Of a DNA stretch of 64,000 bases, positions 33,304 to 45,303 are shown in pieces. The notes beneath the pieces were generated by a model. That model made no database searches. It saw only the letters and a program-made list of their open reading frames with translations, and was not told where the DNA came from. Source of the stretch: Cryptomeria japonica (taxonomy: Eukaryota > Streptophyta > Pinopsida > Cupressales > Cupressaceae); NCBI RefSeq assembly GCF_030272615.1, contig NC_081412.1, positions 100,379,796 through 100,443,795 on the forward strand. Reading direction: 5' to 3'. Made by a program: the position numbers and the translations under genes. Position 1 is the first letter of the stretch. Each line of letters begins with the position of its first letter.

Positions 33304-35014
33304 GAGACAATGTGATTCTAAGTGTTGTTTCAAAGAACAATAATGAAAATGCCCCAGACAATAACAATGACATATGCATGCCCCCTCGACGAATTGGCCA
33401 GAAAAATCCAGAAAAGAGGCCAAGTGATCGATAAAAATGAAAGAAGATGATAGGTTTGAACAGACTGCCAAGACTGACAGAAGAAATGTTAGTAAGAAGA
33501 AATTAGACATAAGACAGTTAGAGATGAAAGAAAACTTGCTTTCACAAATGCACATAAATAGGTGAGAACCTTTATTTAATGTAGCAAAGCGGATGCAGAG
33601 CATCATGGCATTGAAGGCCAGAGCTAGAACGCAACCCCTTTTGCAAAAGATAGACACATCGCACACAAGAAATGAGTGAAGCATTTTAGGGTGCATACAT
33701 CAAGGGTCGAGGTATGTGCGGCGTTCACAAAGAGAACGTACTTATCATAGACACCCAATGATATAGTTGCCCCAATTTGTGACAAACATTCCACAAATAG
33801 TAAACACAACAAAAAAGGAAAGGGACCATGAACCATCCCGGTCACTCTAAATCACTCAGTGACATCCTTGAGCAACATAGGAACATGATCGAAGCCAAAG
33901 ATAAATCAGTAAAAAGATAAGATGCACAAATTCAACCAAGTCGAACAAATAGTCTGATCGTCATTGTCAAAAGTGGAAAATAAGAATGATCATGTTGTTT
34001 GGTTTCAGGGAATGCAGTACCCCATCTAAGATAGGACATAGTCTGGTTTCGAGTATACCACACCCTATATAAGACCCATGATAATAGTGGCAAGGACAAA
34101 TGATATTGATGTTGATTGATTGACATGACAATTTTGATCAATTTGAATGTCTGGTTTGATTGAAAAGTTCATCTGTTAATGTGTGATTTCATTAAAGCAC
34201 AATGTTTGATTGATTGTCGTTGGATGTATGCTCAACAATCTATCTATGCACAAAGGGGACCATTTATTGACAAAATGCAAAATGCCAAAGGAATTGTTTT
34301 TGGATTTTGATGTTTTGGAATTTTTTGTTCGTTTTTCAGGACTTTATTTGACTTTTTAGTGTTTTTTCAGGACATTATTTGATTTTTTTTGGATTATTTC
34401 AGGACATTATTTGATTTTTTTGGGTTATTTCAGGACATTATTTGATTTTTTTGGATTCTTTCAAGACATTATTTGATTTTTTTTGGATTATTTTAGGACA
34501 TTATTTGATAAGAAATCTCCAATAATTGATCATGACAAGGGGCATGCAACCGATGAAAATTTAAAAGTCATATACAGTGACTAGGACCAAAACATATGCA
34601 CAAGGACTAGAAACCTAAGTATACAAGACAATGATGTTGACCAATCATAGGCCTAGAATAGAACATTGGGTCAGGGCAAGGATAACCGTGATAAACCTGC
34701 GGGGGGGGGGGGAAGTATAGCTAGGGGTCATGATAGATAGTGGAGCAATAGTCTTTTACACATGGTGCCTGTTTGCCAGGTTTTCACCATGGTACTTACC
34801 CAAAGCACCTGTTTGCCAGGCTTTCACTAGAGGGGAATGATTTTTCTTTACTTACTTTTTGTTTTTTCAAATTTTCACTTTTTTTGATTTTTTTGTATTT
34901 TTCACTTTTTTGATTTTTTTGTATTTTTCACTTTTTTGATTTTTTTGTATTTTTCACTTTTTTAATTTTTTTGTATTTTTCCAGGATCATATTGAAGAAC
35001 TGCTTACAGAAAAA
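33304..35014 (-). other. Non-coding 3' region of element G with T-rich tandem repeats
   Basis: 1.7 kb between the stop of integrase and the polypurine tract. It holds a 31-32 bp array (about 34337-34510, five to six units starting CAGGACATTA), a 12-base G run (34701-34712), two copies of CCTGTTTGCCAGG 40 bp apart (34767 and 34807), and a 26-27 bp array (34876-34981, four units starting CACTTTTTT). A 139-codon minus-strand frame at 33696-33277 has hydrophobic stretches but no recognised domain. Confidence 0.7.
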
Positions 35015-36250
35015 CTATGCCCAGTACCTTCGAAGGTGCACGCTATTTACAGGATCTAACAGAGGTTCACCATCTAGGGTTGCAAGTTGATATGCCCCTG
35101 AACCATAGGCTGCAGTAACTATGAAAGGCCCAACCCAATTAGGCTCAAATTTTCCTTTGATGTTGTTAGTAGATTGTGTATTCTTTGGGTTCACCTTTAG
35201 GACCAAATCTCCTACTTCTAAGTGTCGCCCTTTGACCTTCTTATTATAAGAGCAACGGAGACAGTTTTGATATGCTTGTAAATGTGTCAGGGCTGTCTGA
35301 CGTTTCTCATCTAACATCTCAAGCTGATGCAGCCTAGAGACTCTGTGCATCTCATCATCAATCAAATGTTGCAGGGAAACACGCAAAGAGGGTATTTCCA
35401 CTTCCAAAGGTAAAATGGCTTCCGCACCATACACCAAGGAATAAGGTGTTGCACCAGTAGGTGTGCAGATGGAAGTGCGATAAGCCCATAGTGCTGGATT
35501 CAACTGTACATGCCAATCATGACCAGCATCATTGACAACCTTTTTCAAGATCTTAATGATGGTTTTATTTGATGCTTTGGCTTGACCATTACTTTGTGGA
35601 TAATAAGGATTGGAGAAGCGGTGTTGGATGCAAAATTTGTCACAGAGTTCCTTGACATCTTTATTTTTGAATGGGTGGCCATTATCTGTGACTATTGCAA
35701 GGGGAACCCCATATCTGCATATGATATAATTTAGTAAAAACTTTGAAATTTGAACACCAGTGATATAGGTCATAGGGATAGCCTCGATCCATTTTGTGAA
35801 GTATTCTATGGCTGTGATGATGAATTTGTGTCCGTTTGTAGATGTCAGGTGAATCTTGCCAATAAGATCCAATCCCCATTGAGAAAAGGGCCACAGAGAT
35901 ATGATAGAGTGAAGTTCTTGGGTTGGCGCATGAATGTAATTTCTGTGTATTTGACATTTGTAGCATTTCTTGGCAAAATCATGAGCATCCTTTTCCATAG
36001 TGGGCCAATAATATCCAGCATGAGCCAACTTTTTAGCTAGACTCAGACCATTGAAATGGCCCCCACATATACCATCATAAACCTCGCGTAAAGCCATTTG
36101 TGCCTCATCAGAATCCAAACACCTGAGGAGGATGTGGTCAAAGGAATGATGGTAGAGGGTGTCTGCGATGATGGCATATTTGGCAGTTTGGTGTATAAAG
36201 GCTCGGCTTTGGTTAGAGGAAAGGTTAGGTGGTAAGGTTTGGGATTTCAA
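35015..36250 (-). pseudogene. int: Integrase of element G: open frame, catalytic Glu replaced by Lys
   Basis: 411 codons without a stop. The zinc finger reads G-H-F-N-G ... C-Y-K-C-Q-I-H, but the expected first His is Tyr (E-V-Y-D-G). The core has Asp in G-L-D-L-I-G-K-I and Asp in V-T-D-N-G-H-P-F. The third residue in N-G-Q-A-E-A-S-N-K is Lys (codon 35576-35578), so strand transfer should fail. The C-terminal part has the usual G-D-L-V-L-K-V and G-P-F-I-V motifs and ends in the L-R-R-Y family motif. It is joined to RNase H upstream through a single stop at 36254-36256. Confidence 0.92.
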
Positions 36251-36253
36251 ATA

Positions 36254-37369
36254 CTAATAGATGTCATTGTACCATGGGGAATTAGGACCAACAAGAACAC
36301 TCATCGCATCTATTGTCAAAATTTCAAAAGAAGGAACCAGCAACTGTTCGACCAAAAATTCACATCTGTCCCTATTGTGGGGCATATTTAACATGGAAGC
36401 AATAGTTGCCATAGCATTTGCTGACTTGTTTTGAATTCTTGGAACTTGACTGAAATGGATATCAGTAAATTTTGTCTTGAAGAAATCCACCATATGCTTG
36501 TAGGGAACAAGCTTTTCATCTTTTGTTTCATAGTCGTCATTCACTTGACGAATGACTAACTGGGAATCCCCATAGACTTGTAAATGTGTAATGTTCCATT
36601 GCATTGCTATTCTGAGTCCTGTGACCAAAGCTTCATATTCGGCAATATTATTGGTGCAATGGAAAGTGATCCTATATGACTTTGGGATAGCATCTCCTTG
36701 AGGGGTGACAAACAATATACTTGCTCCTGAGCCATACTTTGTGTGAGATCCATCAAAGTATAATTGCCATTCCTTAGAAGAAGTAAGAGAAAATACTGAG
36801 TCATCAGGAAAATCTATCAGCATTGGATGATGATCATGAATAGGTGCCTCTGCAAGTTGATCTACTATGATTTGTCCTTTTATTGCCTTTCTCTCAATGT
36901 ACTCAATATCAAACTCACTTAGGATCATAACCCACTTTTCCAGGCGACCTGTCAAGGCTGCCCTGCTAAGCAAGTATTTTAAGGGATCAATTTTTGCAAC
37001 TAGCAATGTCTGATGATTTAACATATAGTGTCAAAGATTTTGTGTGGCAAATACCACTACTAAACATGCCCATTCAATAGTTGAATAATCCAGTTCATAG
37101 CCCACTAGTGTCCGACTAATATAATAAATAGCCCGTTCTTTGCCTTTCTCATCTTGTTGGGCTAAGAGAGCTCCCAGTGCTATTTCAGTTGCAGAGATAT
37201 ACAATATGAATGGCTTCCCTACTATAGGAGGCATTAGAATATGTGGTGACATCAGATAATCCTTGAGAGTTTGGAATGCTGATTGACATTGCTGAGTCTA
37301 TTTGAAAGTGACACCTTTATGTAATAAATGTTGGAAGGGATGACATTTGTCTACCAAGTGAGCTATAAA
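36254..37369 (-). pseudogene. pol: RNase H plus second, archaeal-type RNase H (element G)
   Basis: The first RNase H is readable from 37252 (G-A-L-L-A-Q-Q-D-E, then Y-I-S-R-T-L), but its first catalytic Asp context L-Y-I-S-A-T-E lacks the Asp. One stop at 37031 separates the connection region. From 37024 an open frame of 256 codons holds a second RNase H domain: Y-F-D-G-S-H-T-K-Y-G-S-G-A near residue 90, N-N-I-A-E-Y-E-A-L and Y-G-D-S-Q-L-V-I. That is the archaeal-type domain typical of Tat elements, with its Asp, Glu and Asp residues present. Confidence 0.88.
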
Positions 37370-39019
37370 CTAGTGGATTGACTGTAACTTTCCTTGCAAA
37401 CTTCTTAATTGACGGATATTGGAAGGAGGAGGCATATCCATTATTGCTTTAACTTTTTCTGGGTCTACTTCTATGCCTCTGTGAGAAACAATATACCCTA
37501 ATAATTTGTTGGCAGTGACACCAAAGACACATTTCTTTGGGTTGAGTCTGAGCTTGTAGGTTTCCATTCGATCAAAGATTGGGCCAAGGATGGCTAGATG
37601 ACTATCTCTTGTGACAGATTTGCATAATAGGTCATCAACATAGTCTTCCATCAAAGTATGCATAAAATCATGGAAAATCATTGTCATAGCTCTTTGATAT
37701 GTTGCTCCAGCATTTTTAAGGCCAAAGGGCATCACATTCCAGTAGTAGGTACCCCAAGCACATGTGAATGCAGTCTTATGTTGATCTTCAGGAGCAATGC
37801 AAATTTGATTATATCTGGAAAAACCATCCATCAATGATAGCATCTCATATCCAGCAGTCATGTCAACTATGATGTTTATATTCAGTAGTGGAAAGTCATC
37901 TTTAGGGCATGCTTTATTGAGATCCCTAAAATCCGTACAGATTCTGATGCCCCTAGTTACTTTTCTAACTAGTACCAAATTTGAAATCCAATTTGCATAA
38001 TCAATTGGTCTGATAAAGCCCACATCTAGTAATTTTTTGAGTTCTACTTTGACTAAGAGAGCCACCTGGGGATGCATCTTTCTAAGTTTTTGTTTGATGG
38101 GCTTGGCATCTGGTTTTAATGGTAAGTGATGAAGGACTAATTCTGGATCAAGGTCGGGCATATCTGCATAAGACCATGCAAAACTGATCTTCTTCTCAAG
38201 AAAGAAATTGACAAAATCTATCTTTTCTTGTTTTGACAGAGAAGCAGCGAAATGAATGACCTTAGGGTTGTCAGGTGTACCCAAATTTATCTCTTCGGTC
38301 ATTTCCACAAGCAATGTTGATTTATCCTGACTTGACAAGGGTATGTCCAATCTTCCACCTTTGGGCACCTTAGAGAATTTTTCACCCATAGGTACATCTT
38401 TTATTTTTACTTTTCCATGGTCAGAGAGTGCCTTACGGTTTTCACTCAAAGACCCATTCTTTTGATTTTTTACTTTTTCTTTTTCTTTTTCATTTTTATG
38501 ACTAGAAGATGGAGTTGACTCCCCAAAATATGTTGTGGAATCTAAATCAATAGCAAACCATGCCTTATGATCGCCTTGTGGTATGCATTCCCGTAGTCCA
38601 AGGAATTCTACAATTGCTTCGTCATTTTGAAAACAATCCAATTTGAGTGGTTCTTGTTGGTCTTGTTGGATCAGCTGTGGATAGACAAGGGGCATGTCAT
38701 CATTGGTTTTAGGGAGAGTTAGGGCTGAGATGGTAAGGATAACGATGTCCGTGGTATCACTGTTTGAATTTCTCATATCTGATTTAGAGCTTGGGTCCCA
38801 GAATGACTCTATCCAAGCATTAGGACATGTTTTGGGAGGGGGAGTTATTTCATGTTTGTCTTCCATGGGCAAATCATCAGGGTCAAGGAAAATATCTTCA
38901 AGGGCATAGGAGCTAGAAGAAAAGGAACTCCATTCCCATTCATTGGAATTAGTTTCAGGTTGGATATCCTCAGGTGTTGTTTCATCATCAGAGTCACGCC
39001 CCTTTCCACATGTGGTCAC
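37370..39019 (-). pseudogene. pol: Reverse transcriptase of element G, intact domain
   Basis: 549 open codons. The first 230 residues are a Ser/Asp/Lys-rich linker. RT then shows F-I-R-P-I-D-Y-A-N-W, R-I-C-T-D-F-R-D-L-N-K-A-C-P-K-D, L-M-D-G-F-S-R-Y-N-Q-I, the P-F-G-L-K-N-A-G-A-T-Y block, an intact Y-V-D-D box at about 37631-37642, and G-Y-I-V-S-H-R-G-I-E-V-D-P. All three catalytic Asp residues are present. The frame closes with a stop at 37370, at a position where related elements read on. Upstream it is joined in frame to the G-patch-like segment through one stop at 39041. Confidence 0.93.
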
Positions 39020-39040
39020 TTTGGTAGATGAGGTTCCAAT

Positions 39041-39403
39041 TCACAATGGTACAAAACCTAACCTTAAAGTTGGATGTCGCATCTCAGGTATAAGAGGTTC
39101 TAGTCTTCCTTTCTTGTTAGGGCCCAAACCACTACAACCATCATATCCCTTTTTCTGCATTATAGTAAACCCTTTTCCATACCACTCCACTGGTAATTTG
39201 ACAGGTGGTGTATCAGTTTGATCCTTATAAAGCCAATTTGTTACATCATCATCCAAAGTTTCCTTGTTAAGTTCACCCCATTTTGTAAATGTAGTGGGGG
39301 GCTGATATCGAATGACTATCTTAGGTTTCTTTTGCAACAAATGTGGTTTGCCATGTGATTTTGGAGATATTGGTAAATTCCCAATGAGGAATGTTTGAGC
39401 CAT
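39041..39403 (-). pseudogene. G-patch-like segment between protease and RT (element G)
   Basis: 120 codons, in frame with RT. Residues 86-104 read G-Y-D-G-C-S-G-L-G-P-N-K-K-G-R-L-E-P-L, which fits the glycine pattern of the G-patch, an RNA/helicase-associated motif. Upstream residues include W-Y-G-K-G-F. A G-patch after protease is known in betaretroviruses; here it sits in the equivalent place of a plant Tat element. The frame ends in a TGA that looks like a single-base change. Similarity is by eye only. Confidence 0.6.
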
Positions 39404-39427
39404 TGAATACTCTCCTCATCCTTGGTC

Positions 39428-40032
39428 CTATGTCTTCAATTTTCCTTTGACAACATCTAACAACTTATTAGGATCCACATAATTATGTGAGTGGGCCTCT
39501 CTATTAACTGGGACTTGTTGCTGCAGGGAATCTTTTAGATTAGCACAAAATTGAAATGGATTACGATCTCCTAGAATTGTTATCTCAGTCCCATTGTAAG
39601 GATATTTTAAACACTGATGATAAGTAGATGGAACTGCTTTCATTGCATGGATCCATGGATGGCCAAGAATCATATTGTAAGGGAGATCGAGGTCTAGGAC
39701 CTATAGGAAAGTGTTTTCTGTCACTGGACCTACTCTAATAGGCAAGAAATTACCCCTTTAGATGGGCGCTCAGCATCATCATATGCTTTGATTGTTATTC
39801 TTCTGGAAGAATCAATGTCATTTTCTGTATAACCAAGACCAATGACTACTCTCAAGGTACAGATGTTAAGACCTACTCTACCATCTATCAAGACTCGTCG
39901 GATCTTGTAATTATGGACAAAGACTTCAAGATGTAAAGGATCATTATGAGGGAGCTTATCAAGGGAAATATCATTATCAAAAAAGGCAGCGTGTTGGGAA
40001 ACAACGAGATGTCCAATTTGGGCTTGAAACTA
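39428..40032 (-). pseudogene. pro: Aspartic protease of element G, frame-shifted
   Basis: The active-site region reads V-L-I-D-G-R-V-G-L-N-I-C near 39890-39860. Tat proteases commonly have D-G-G here. A one-base shift near 39755 moves the frame to that of RT, and the flap end reads M-I-L-G-H-P-W-I-H-A-M from 39673. A TAG at 40030-40032 separates it from Gag. Confidence 0.72.
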
Positions 40033-41400
40033 GTCAACATCAATGTCTATCGGGATGATGGACTCAATTAAATCTTTATCTAGGACTGCGCAATGCATAG
40101 GGGACATTTTCAACAACTCAAGAATTGGTATTTGTGCAGGTGTCTTTCCCAGATGATCTAGGAGATTATACTGACTCGTAGGAGTTGATTTGGGAGGAAT
40201 TGTAGGAACTCCTTTTAGGACTATTTTGGATTGACGAGTGGTGACTATGCAAGAAGGATCTTGTCCCTTTATTCTTATGGTGGAAACATACTCATTTGAC
40301 GCTTGAAAACAATTGATGACATTGTTATAACCAGTATTTGCATAATTAAGATTCACTGTTTGGGTAGAGTTTGAAGAAGATGCTTTGCCCTTGTCATGAT
40401 CAAGTAAAGGAGTTTTGAAAATTGTATGATCAGTGTTAGAGGTCGCGTTGGGTGGGTCTACCTCAATTACTCCTTGATCTAACAAGTCTTGAATCATATG
40501 TTTCAATTGAAAACACGATGCGGTTTTATGTCCTTTTGACTGATGGTATTCACAATATGCATTATCATTCCACCAATGCAGCTTTACCAATGGTTCTTCC
40601 TTGACATCTAGTAACTTGATAAAATTTGCTTGTATCAATTGTTTCATTACTGATTCAATAGGCTCTCCCAATGGCGTAAACTTTCGAGGAGGCCCATCCC
40701 TTGATCTGAAAGGTTTTGGTTGCTGGTTTTGGTGCTGGTTTTGTTGCTAACCTTGTTGTTGATTATACTATTGGTATTGCGGCTGTTGAATAACATTGCT
40801 TGCTTGTGTCTGATTTTGTTGCATAGCTGACATATTGGAAGCACTCAATTTCTTTATCGTGAACTTGGGTTGATTTGCATTCACTGCTCTTGCGTCGACA
40901 ACTCCATCATTAGTGACATTCTTGTTTTTGTACCAAAATCTATTTTTGTCTCCTGAATTGTTTGTGTTGTCACTGTCTTTGTTGAGCTTAATGAGTCCCT
41001 TAGCTACAAGAGCATTTTCAGTGTTCATCCCTTTCTTAATGAGCTTCTGAATGGTACTAGGACTTTTCAGTTTGAGCTCATACATCATTTATGGGACCAA
41101 ATTTTGAATAAATAAGTTCACTTGTTGTTCTTTAGGTATATCTAGGGAAGAACGACTATACAAGCTTCATCATCTTTGTAAGAAAGTCACTAATGGTTCA
41201 CCTTGCTTTTGCTTTGTGCTGCATAAATCTGACATGGTCACTTCATTGTCAATGTTGAATGCGAAGTGGGATATAAACTTTTGAGCCAATTCTAGCCATG
41301 TCTTTATGTTCCCTGGTAAATGTGAATACCAATCCATGGCTTGTCCTATGAGACTTCATGCGAAGAAGCACATCAAATATGTTTCCTCATAGCTCACTTC
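40033..41400 (-). pseudogene. gag: Gag capsid core and zinc knuckle of element G, broken
   Basis: The capsid motif W-Y-S-H-L-P-G-N-I-K-T-W near 41330 followed by F-I-S-H-F-A-F identifies the Ty3-type retrotransposon gag domain. Two stops follow near 41165. The 41088-40768 block is Lys/Asn-rich, 40844-40647 is Gln/Asn-rich, and 40671-40033 is open. The latter begins with a knuckle C-E-Y-H-Q-S-K-G-H-K-T-A-S-C (C-x2-H-x4-H-x4-C), the form common in Tat Gag. At least two frameshifts separate the pieces. Confidence 0.82.
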
Positions 41401-43276
41401 AGTACATGCTATGAAAAATGCTCAAATATGGTCTTTTGGGTTGCCTGTCCCTTTATATTTCTCAAAATGAGGTGCCTCAAAATGCTTAGAAAAGGGAGGC
41501 ATGTACAAGCTCTTGTCAAATGGATTAGGACATAAATCTTGATCGGTGTATAATTTCTTTGCCTCTTTGGTTTGCAATGCTTTGATTTGTCATTGCAACT
41601 TCTCAAGCTGTTGCGCAACTGTGTCAGCTATCGAAGATTTTGCAAGTTCATCATTCATTCTTGGGTATACTCTTTGTCGATACATCGTGCTCTCCATTGG
41701 CTATTGACGCTCTAAAATTGTTGTCTTTGGTGTCTCTGGCATATAAAGTTCTTGATACAACTCTTGTTGCTGTGGTTGGGCCATGCCTTGACATTGACCC
41801 TGTTGTGGTGTTTCTTGTGATGGGATCATCATTGGTAACCTTGGTTGATATTGCAGTTGAGGGTGTTGTTGATATTGCATGGGTATTTGATATTGCAGTT
41901 GAGGGTTGTGATGTATGATAACTTGTTTGTCCTGGCACATATTGAGGCACATGTTGTTGTTGATGCTGACGAATCGACATTTGCTGACTTTGTGCCAATT
42001 GTTGTTGTCCTGATGTAAATCCCATCATTTATAAAAAACTTTATTTGGGAGGTTTTTGTTGTTTCTCCTTTAGATGGGGTATGGCACTTGCATTGACTTG
42101 CTATGTTGTTTGTCCAATCCATTGTGGTGGGTGCAAGTTTGAATTGACTTGTAATGGTGCAGAAGACACTGCAACTTGTTGTTGAATGTGATATTATTGT
42201 TGTTGTGCATTGCGTGTTTGCACATTTGATTGTGCTTTTTGTGTATTTCTCAATTGTTGCAACATTTGTTGTTGGTGCACACCACTATTTGTGGCTCTTT
42301 ATGTTACCACTATTGAAGGATCTGTCACAATATTTTGCATAACGGGTACTTGAGTATTTGCCAAACGTATTGAACTTGATGGGACATATGAACTTTGTTG
42401 CATTGTATAATTGTTTTGAACATTCGTAAGATCAGGCATTCCAGTCGTAAAACTTTCTTGCATCTTGGATTTGGATCCAATTTTATGCATGCGAGGAATC
42501 ACTTCTTGTTGAGGGACACCTGTCAACATTTGTGTGGCCATCATTTGACCTTGTGTTAAAGGTGTTGCATTAAAAAATGGATTGTTTATTGTTTCGAATG
42601 TTGATTTTTGTGGAATAGTCACTGTCAAAGTTTGTGAAACACACTTACTCAACAACGTGTGTTGAGGTTCTTGTTGTACATTTTCTTTGTTTGGATGTGG
42701 AGAGAAACTTAACAAATCACCGCCTTGTTGTTTTTGCACATTAGTTTGTTCATTTGAGGAGGTCACATTACTCATCATATCAAGATATTTTTGTGGAAAC
42801 ATCTTAAAGACCTTGTTCAAGAATTTATCCATCTTTTTTGTCAACTTTGGATCTTTAAGGAACATATCAACATCATCGAAAGCATCAGAATCTGATGAAG
42901 AATCTGGTAAAACATTTGGATTTATTTCTTGTTGAATGCCTTGATCTGAACCAAATCCTTGTGAAAGAGTTTGTTCCTCATGTAATGTTTGAGTTTGAAT
43001 TTCATGTTGCTGGTTCAGTTGATTCCAGTCAAAAGGTGCATTTTCTCTTGGCGTTGGTGGAACACTTCCATATCTCGGTTTCATGGGTACAAACACTGGC
43101 TCATATAGTGGAGGTGGTCCAAGTTGAACCATTCCATATTGTGGTAATGATGTGTTTGATGAACCTTAAATTTGTAATGTTTGGCTAGGTTGAAACTGTG
43201 AGTTTGATACGTTGTCAATGGGTTGATATGTTGGTTCACCCATCTTCTTAGATTTTGACCTTGTTTCAACATGCAT
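41401..43276 (-). pseudogene. gag: Gln/Pro-rich N-terminal extension of Gag (element G), broken
   Basis: The likely start is ATG 43274-43276, reading M-H-V-E-T-R-S-K-S-K-K-M-G-E. After one stop near 43168 the frame is open from 43132 to 42299 (277 codons), with an acidic patch (S-D-S-D-A-F-D-D-V-D) and a Lys-rich helix. 42028-41651 is low-complexity Gln/Thr/Ser. Large disordered N-termini are seen in some Tat Gags. CAA/TTG-type repeats probably caused the frame changes. Confidence 0.65.
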
Positions 43277-45280
43277 GTCACTATGCAAATGTAATATTTT
43301 TGGGATTTTTGATTTTAAAAGGATGATGTATGATATGCAACTAAATGCAACCTAAATAGATGAAAATGCAATCTATGGCAAGAATGCAACCTATGTTTTT
43401 TGTTGTTTTTCAAGATTTGGACAAACCTTTTGGAATGCAAACCTAAAGACTCAACCTTGGGAAATTGAAATGAAGCCAAGACCTTAAAGGACAAAGGACC
43501 AAATGACAATAGGACAAACTAACAATGTCTCATCTATATGCTTGGATACTAAGCTAGGTTTGACAAAAATGATATTAATGAAAGGACAAATTTTTAGACC
43601 AGGTCAAGACTTCCTAACAACAACTTAGAGTATCATCCAAAGTTTTGATTTTTCAAGTTTGACAAATCAAATTTTTGAGACTAAATGCAAGAAGGCAATG
43701 ATTATGACAATGACTTAGGATATGATATGAAAAAGATCTAAGGATATGATATGACAAGATGAAGCTAAGACAAGATGACAATACAATGACAAGGATACGT
43801 GAAGACCAATGACTTGGAATATGCAAAATGCAACCTAGGCAAGACCTAATTTTAGCATGATAAAGATAATGCACGAATGTCACCTAAATGGAAATCTAGC
43901 TTGGATATGACAATTAAATGCAAACTTAGGGAAATTATTTTGAACCTAAGTGCAAAATGAGGACGCTTTCAATGAAAAGGACTAAAATGAAGGGAGATGA
44001 CAATATGTCCTAGGACCTAAGTTGGACTATGCAAAACCTAGCCTAAAGTGACATGAATTTTGAAACAAAGATATTCAATGTTTTGACAAGCCATGTTCAA
44101 ATGTTGGATGAATACTTGGACAAATTTGGACTTTTGTTTGGATTTTGTTTTGAATTGAAGTTTGTTGATTTTAAAAACCCAAGTTGATTATGAGCACTTT
44201 TGAAATTTTATTTTTTTTTATTTAACCTTTGACAATCATGAAAGACAAAATGTTTGTTTGACTTTGACTCAAGACAATCAAGCACATTCACAACAAATCC
44301 TATGGCTGGCAAGGACAATATCTATTGAATCCTCTAACCATAAAATACAACACTTAGTCTGATAGCTAGACGCTTGGTAGCACTGGCTCCCCCTTACAGT
44401 GCACTCACTTCTCGGGCATACCAAGATTTGAGTTCAAGGGGCATCACTTCCCAAGAACTTGTATCTCTAACTAAGGAGTACATGAGAGGTGTCTTCAGCA
44501 TGCGCATATCACAACGCCTGAGCCAACAAATAGAAGGATTTTGGCATCTAAAAACAAGAGATTCTAGTAAGGGCATCCATTCGAGTGGGTATTGATCTGG
44601 TGAATAAATCATCGCAATACCATTCCAGCACCCATTGTATACAACTTTCATTGCATCCATAGTTATTTAGAGTGGTTCAGAAGAGCTTGGCTTTAGCATG
44701 TCACCACTTAGGTTCGTTCCCTCTCACCAATGCCTATGTGAAGTGTCAGGCAAATCGGGAGGCAGGCCCAATTCTAAGGGTTAAAACATGCAATCAAATT
44801 AAAAACAGACAAAGCATGTATGGTGTTCATTAACCTTTAAGAAATGAAATGTGCCACTACTTTAAAAATCACAAGTAAGATGTTTTAGTGAAAGTCTTTG
44901 ACCGCGTCCTACATAAGATTCATTAGTAGTTGTATTTTTAGTCTTCGTCACACATAACACCAAGGTGTTGCACAAAGAAGTAGTACCAAAGAAAACCAGA
45001 ATACAAGAAATAGAATGAAATAAATTAATTTGCAAGTAAAAGAAACTGATTTTACCTTTGTTTCTAGCCTTACAAAGGCACAGAATGCATCAACACAGGT
45101 GCAATTCTCATTAACACAGGCGCAGATCTCATCAACACAGGTGTAGAATGCCTTAACACAGGTGCAAAATGCCTCAACATAGCCGCATAAGTGTCCAGAA
45201 AGCACTGAGTCGCCCTGTTTCTTGAGTTTTTCACCTACAAATCAGCTCAAAAGCACTCAAAAACATGGTTAAGGGGTTAG
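43277..45280 (-). other. Leader (5' untranslated region) of element G
   Basis: 2.0 kb between primer site and Gag. It is A-rich and repetitive in words such as ATGACAA and ATGCAA, with no protein domain. A 21-bp tandem array lies at 45071-45190. An 88-codon frame at 44660-44394 is unrecognised. Confidence 0.7.
45071..45190 (-). repeat. 21-bp tandem array next to the primer site of element G
   Basis: AACACAGG-like units begin at 45092, 45113, 45134, 45155 and 45176, exactly 21 bp apart, with a weaker unit at about 45071. Read on the element strand from ATG 45205 they encode heptads of the type C-T-C-V-D-A-F. Confidence 0.88.
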
Positions 45281-45298
45281 TTCACGTTGGGTTCACCA
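45281..45298 (-). promoter_or_regulatory. Primer binding site of element G
   Basis: TGGTGAACCCAACGTGAA on the minus strand, five bases from the 5' LTR. I cannot name the tRNA. Confidence 0.7.
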
Positions 45299-45303
45299 GA
45301 AAA

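Noticed and set aside
34701-34712. Run of 12 G as a polypurine tract
   Set aside because: It is on the wrong strand for element G and 1.4 kb from the LTR; the true tract is at 33290-33303.
44374-44660. Overlapping sense and antisense frames of 73 and 88 codons in the leader of G
   Set aside because: No recognisable domain and no second copy to compare.
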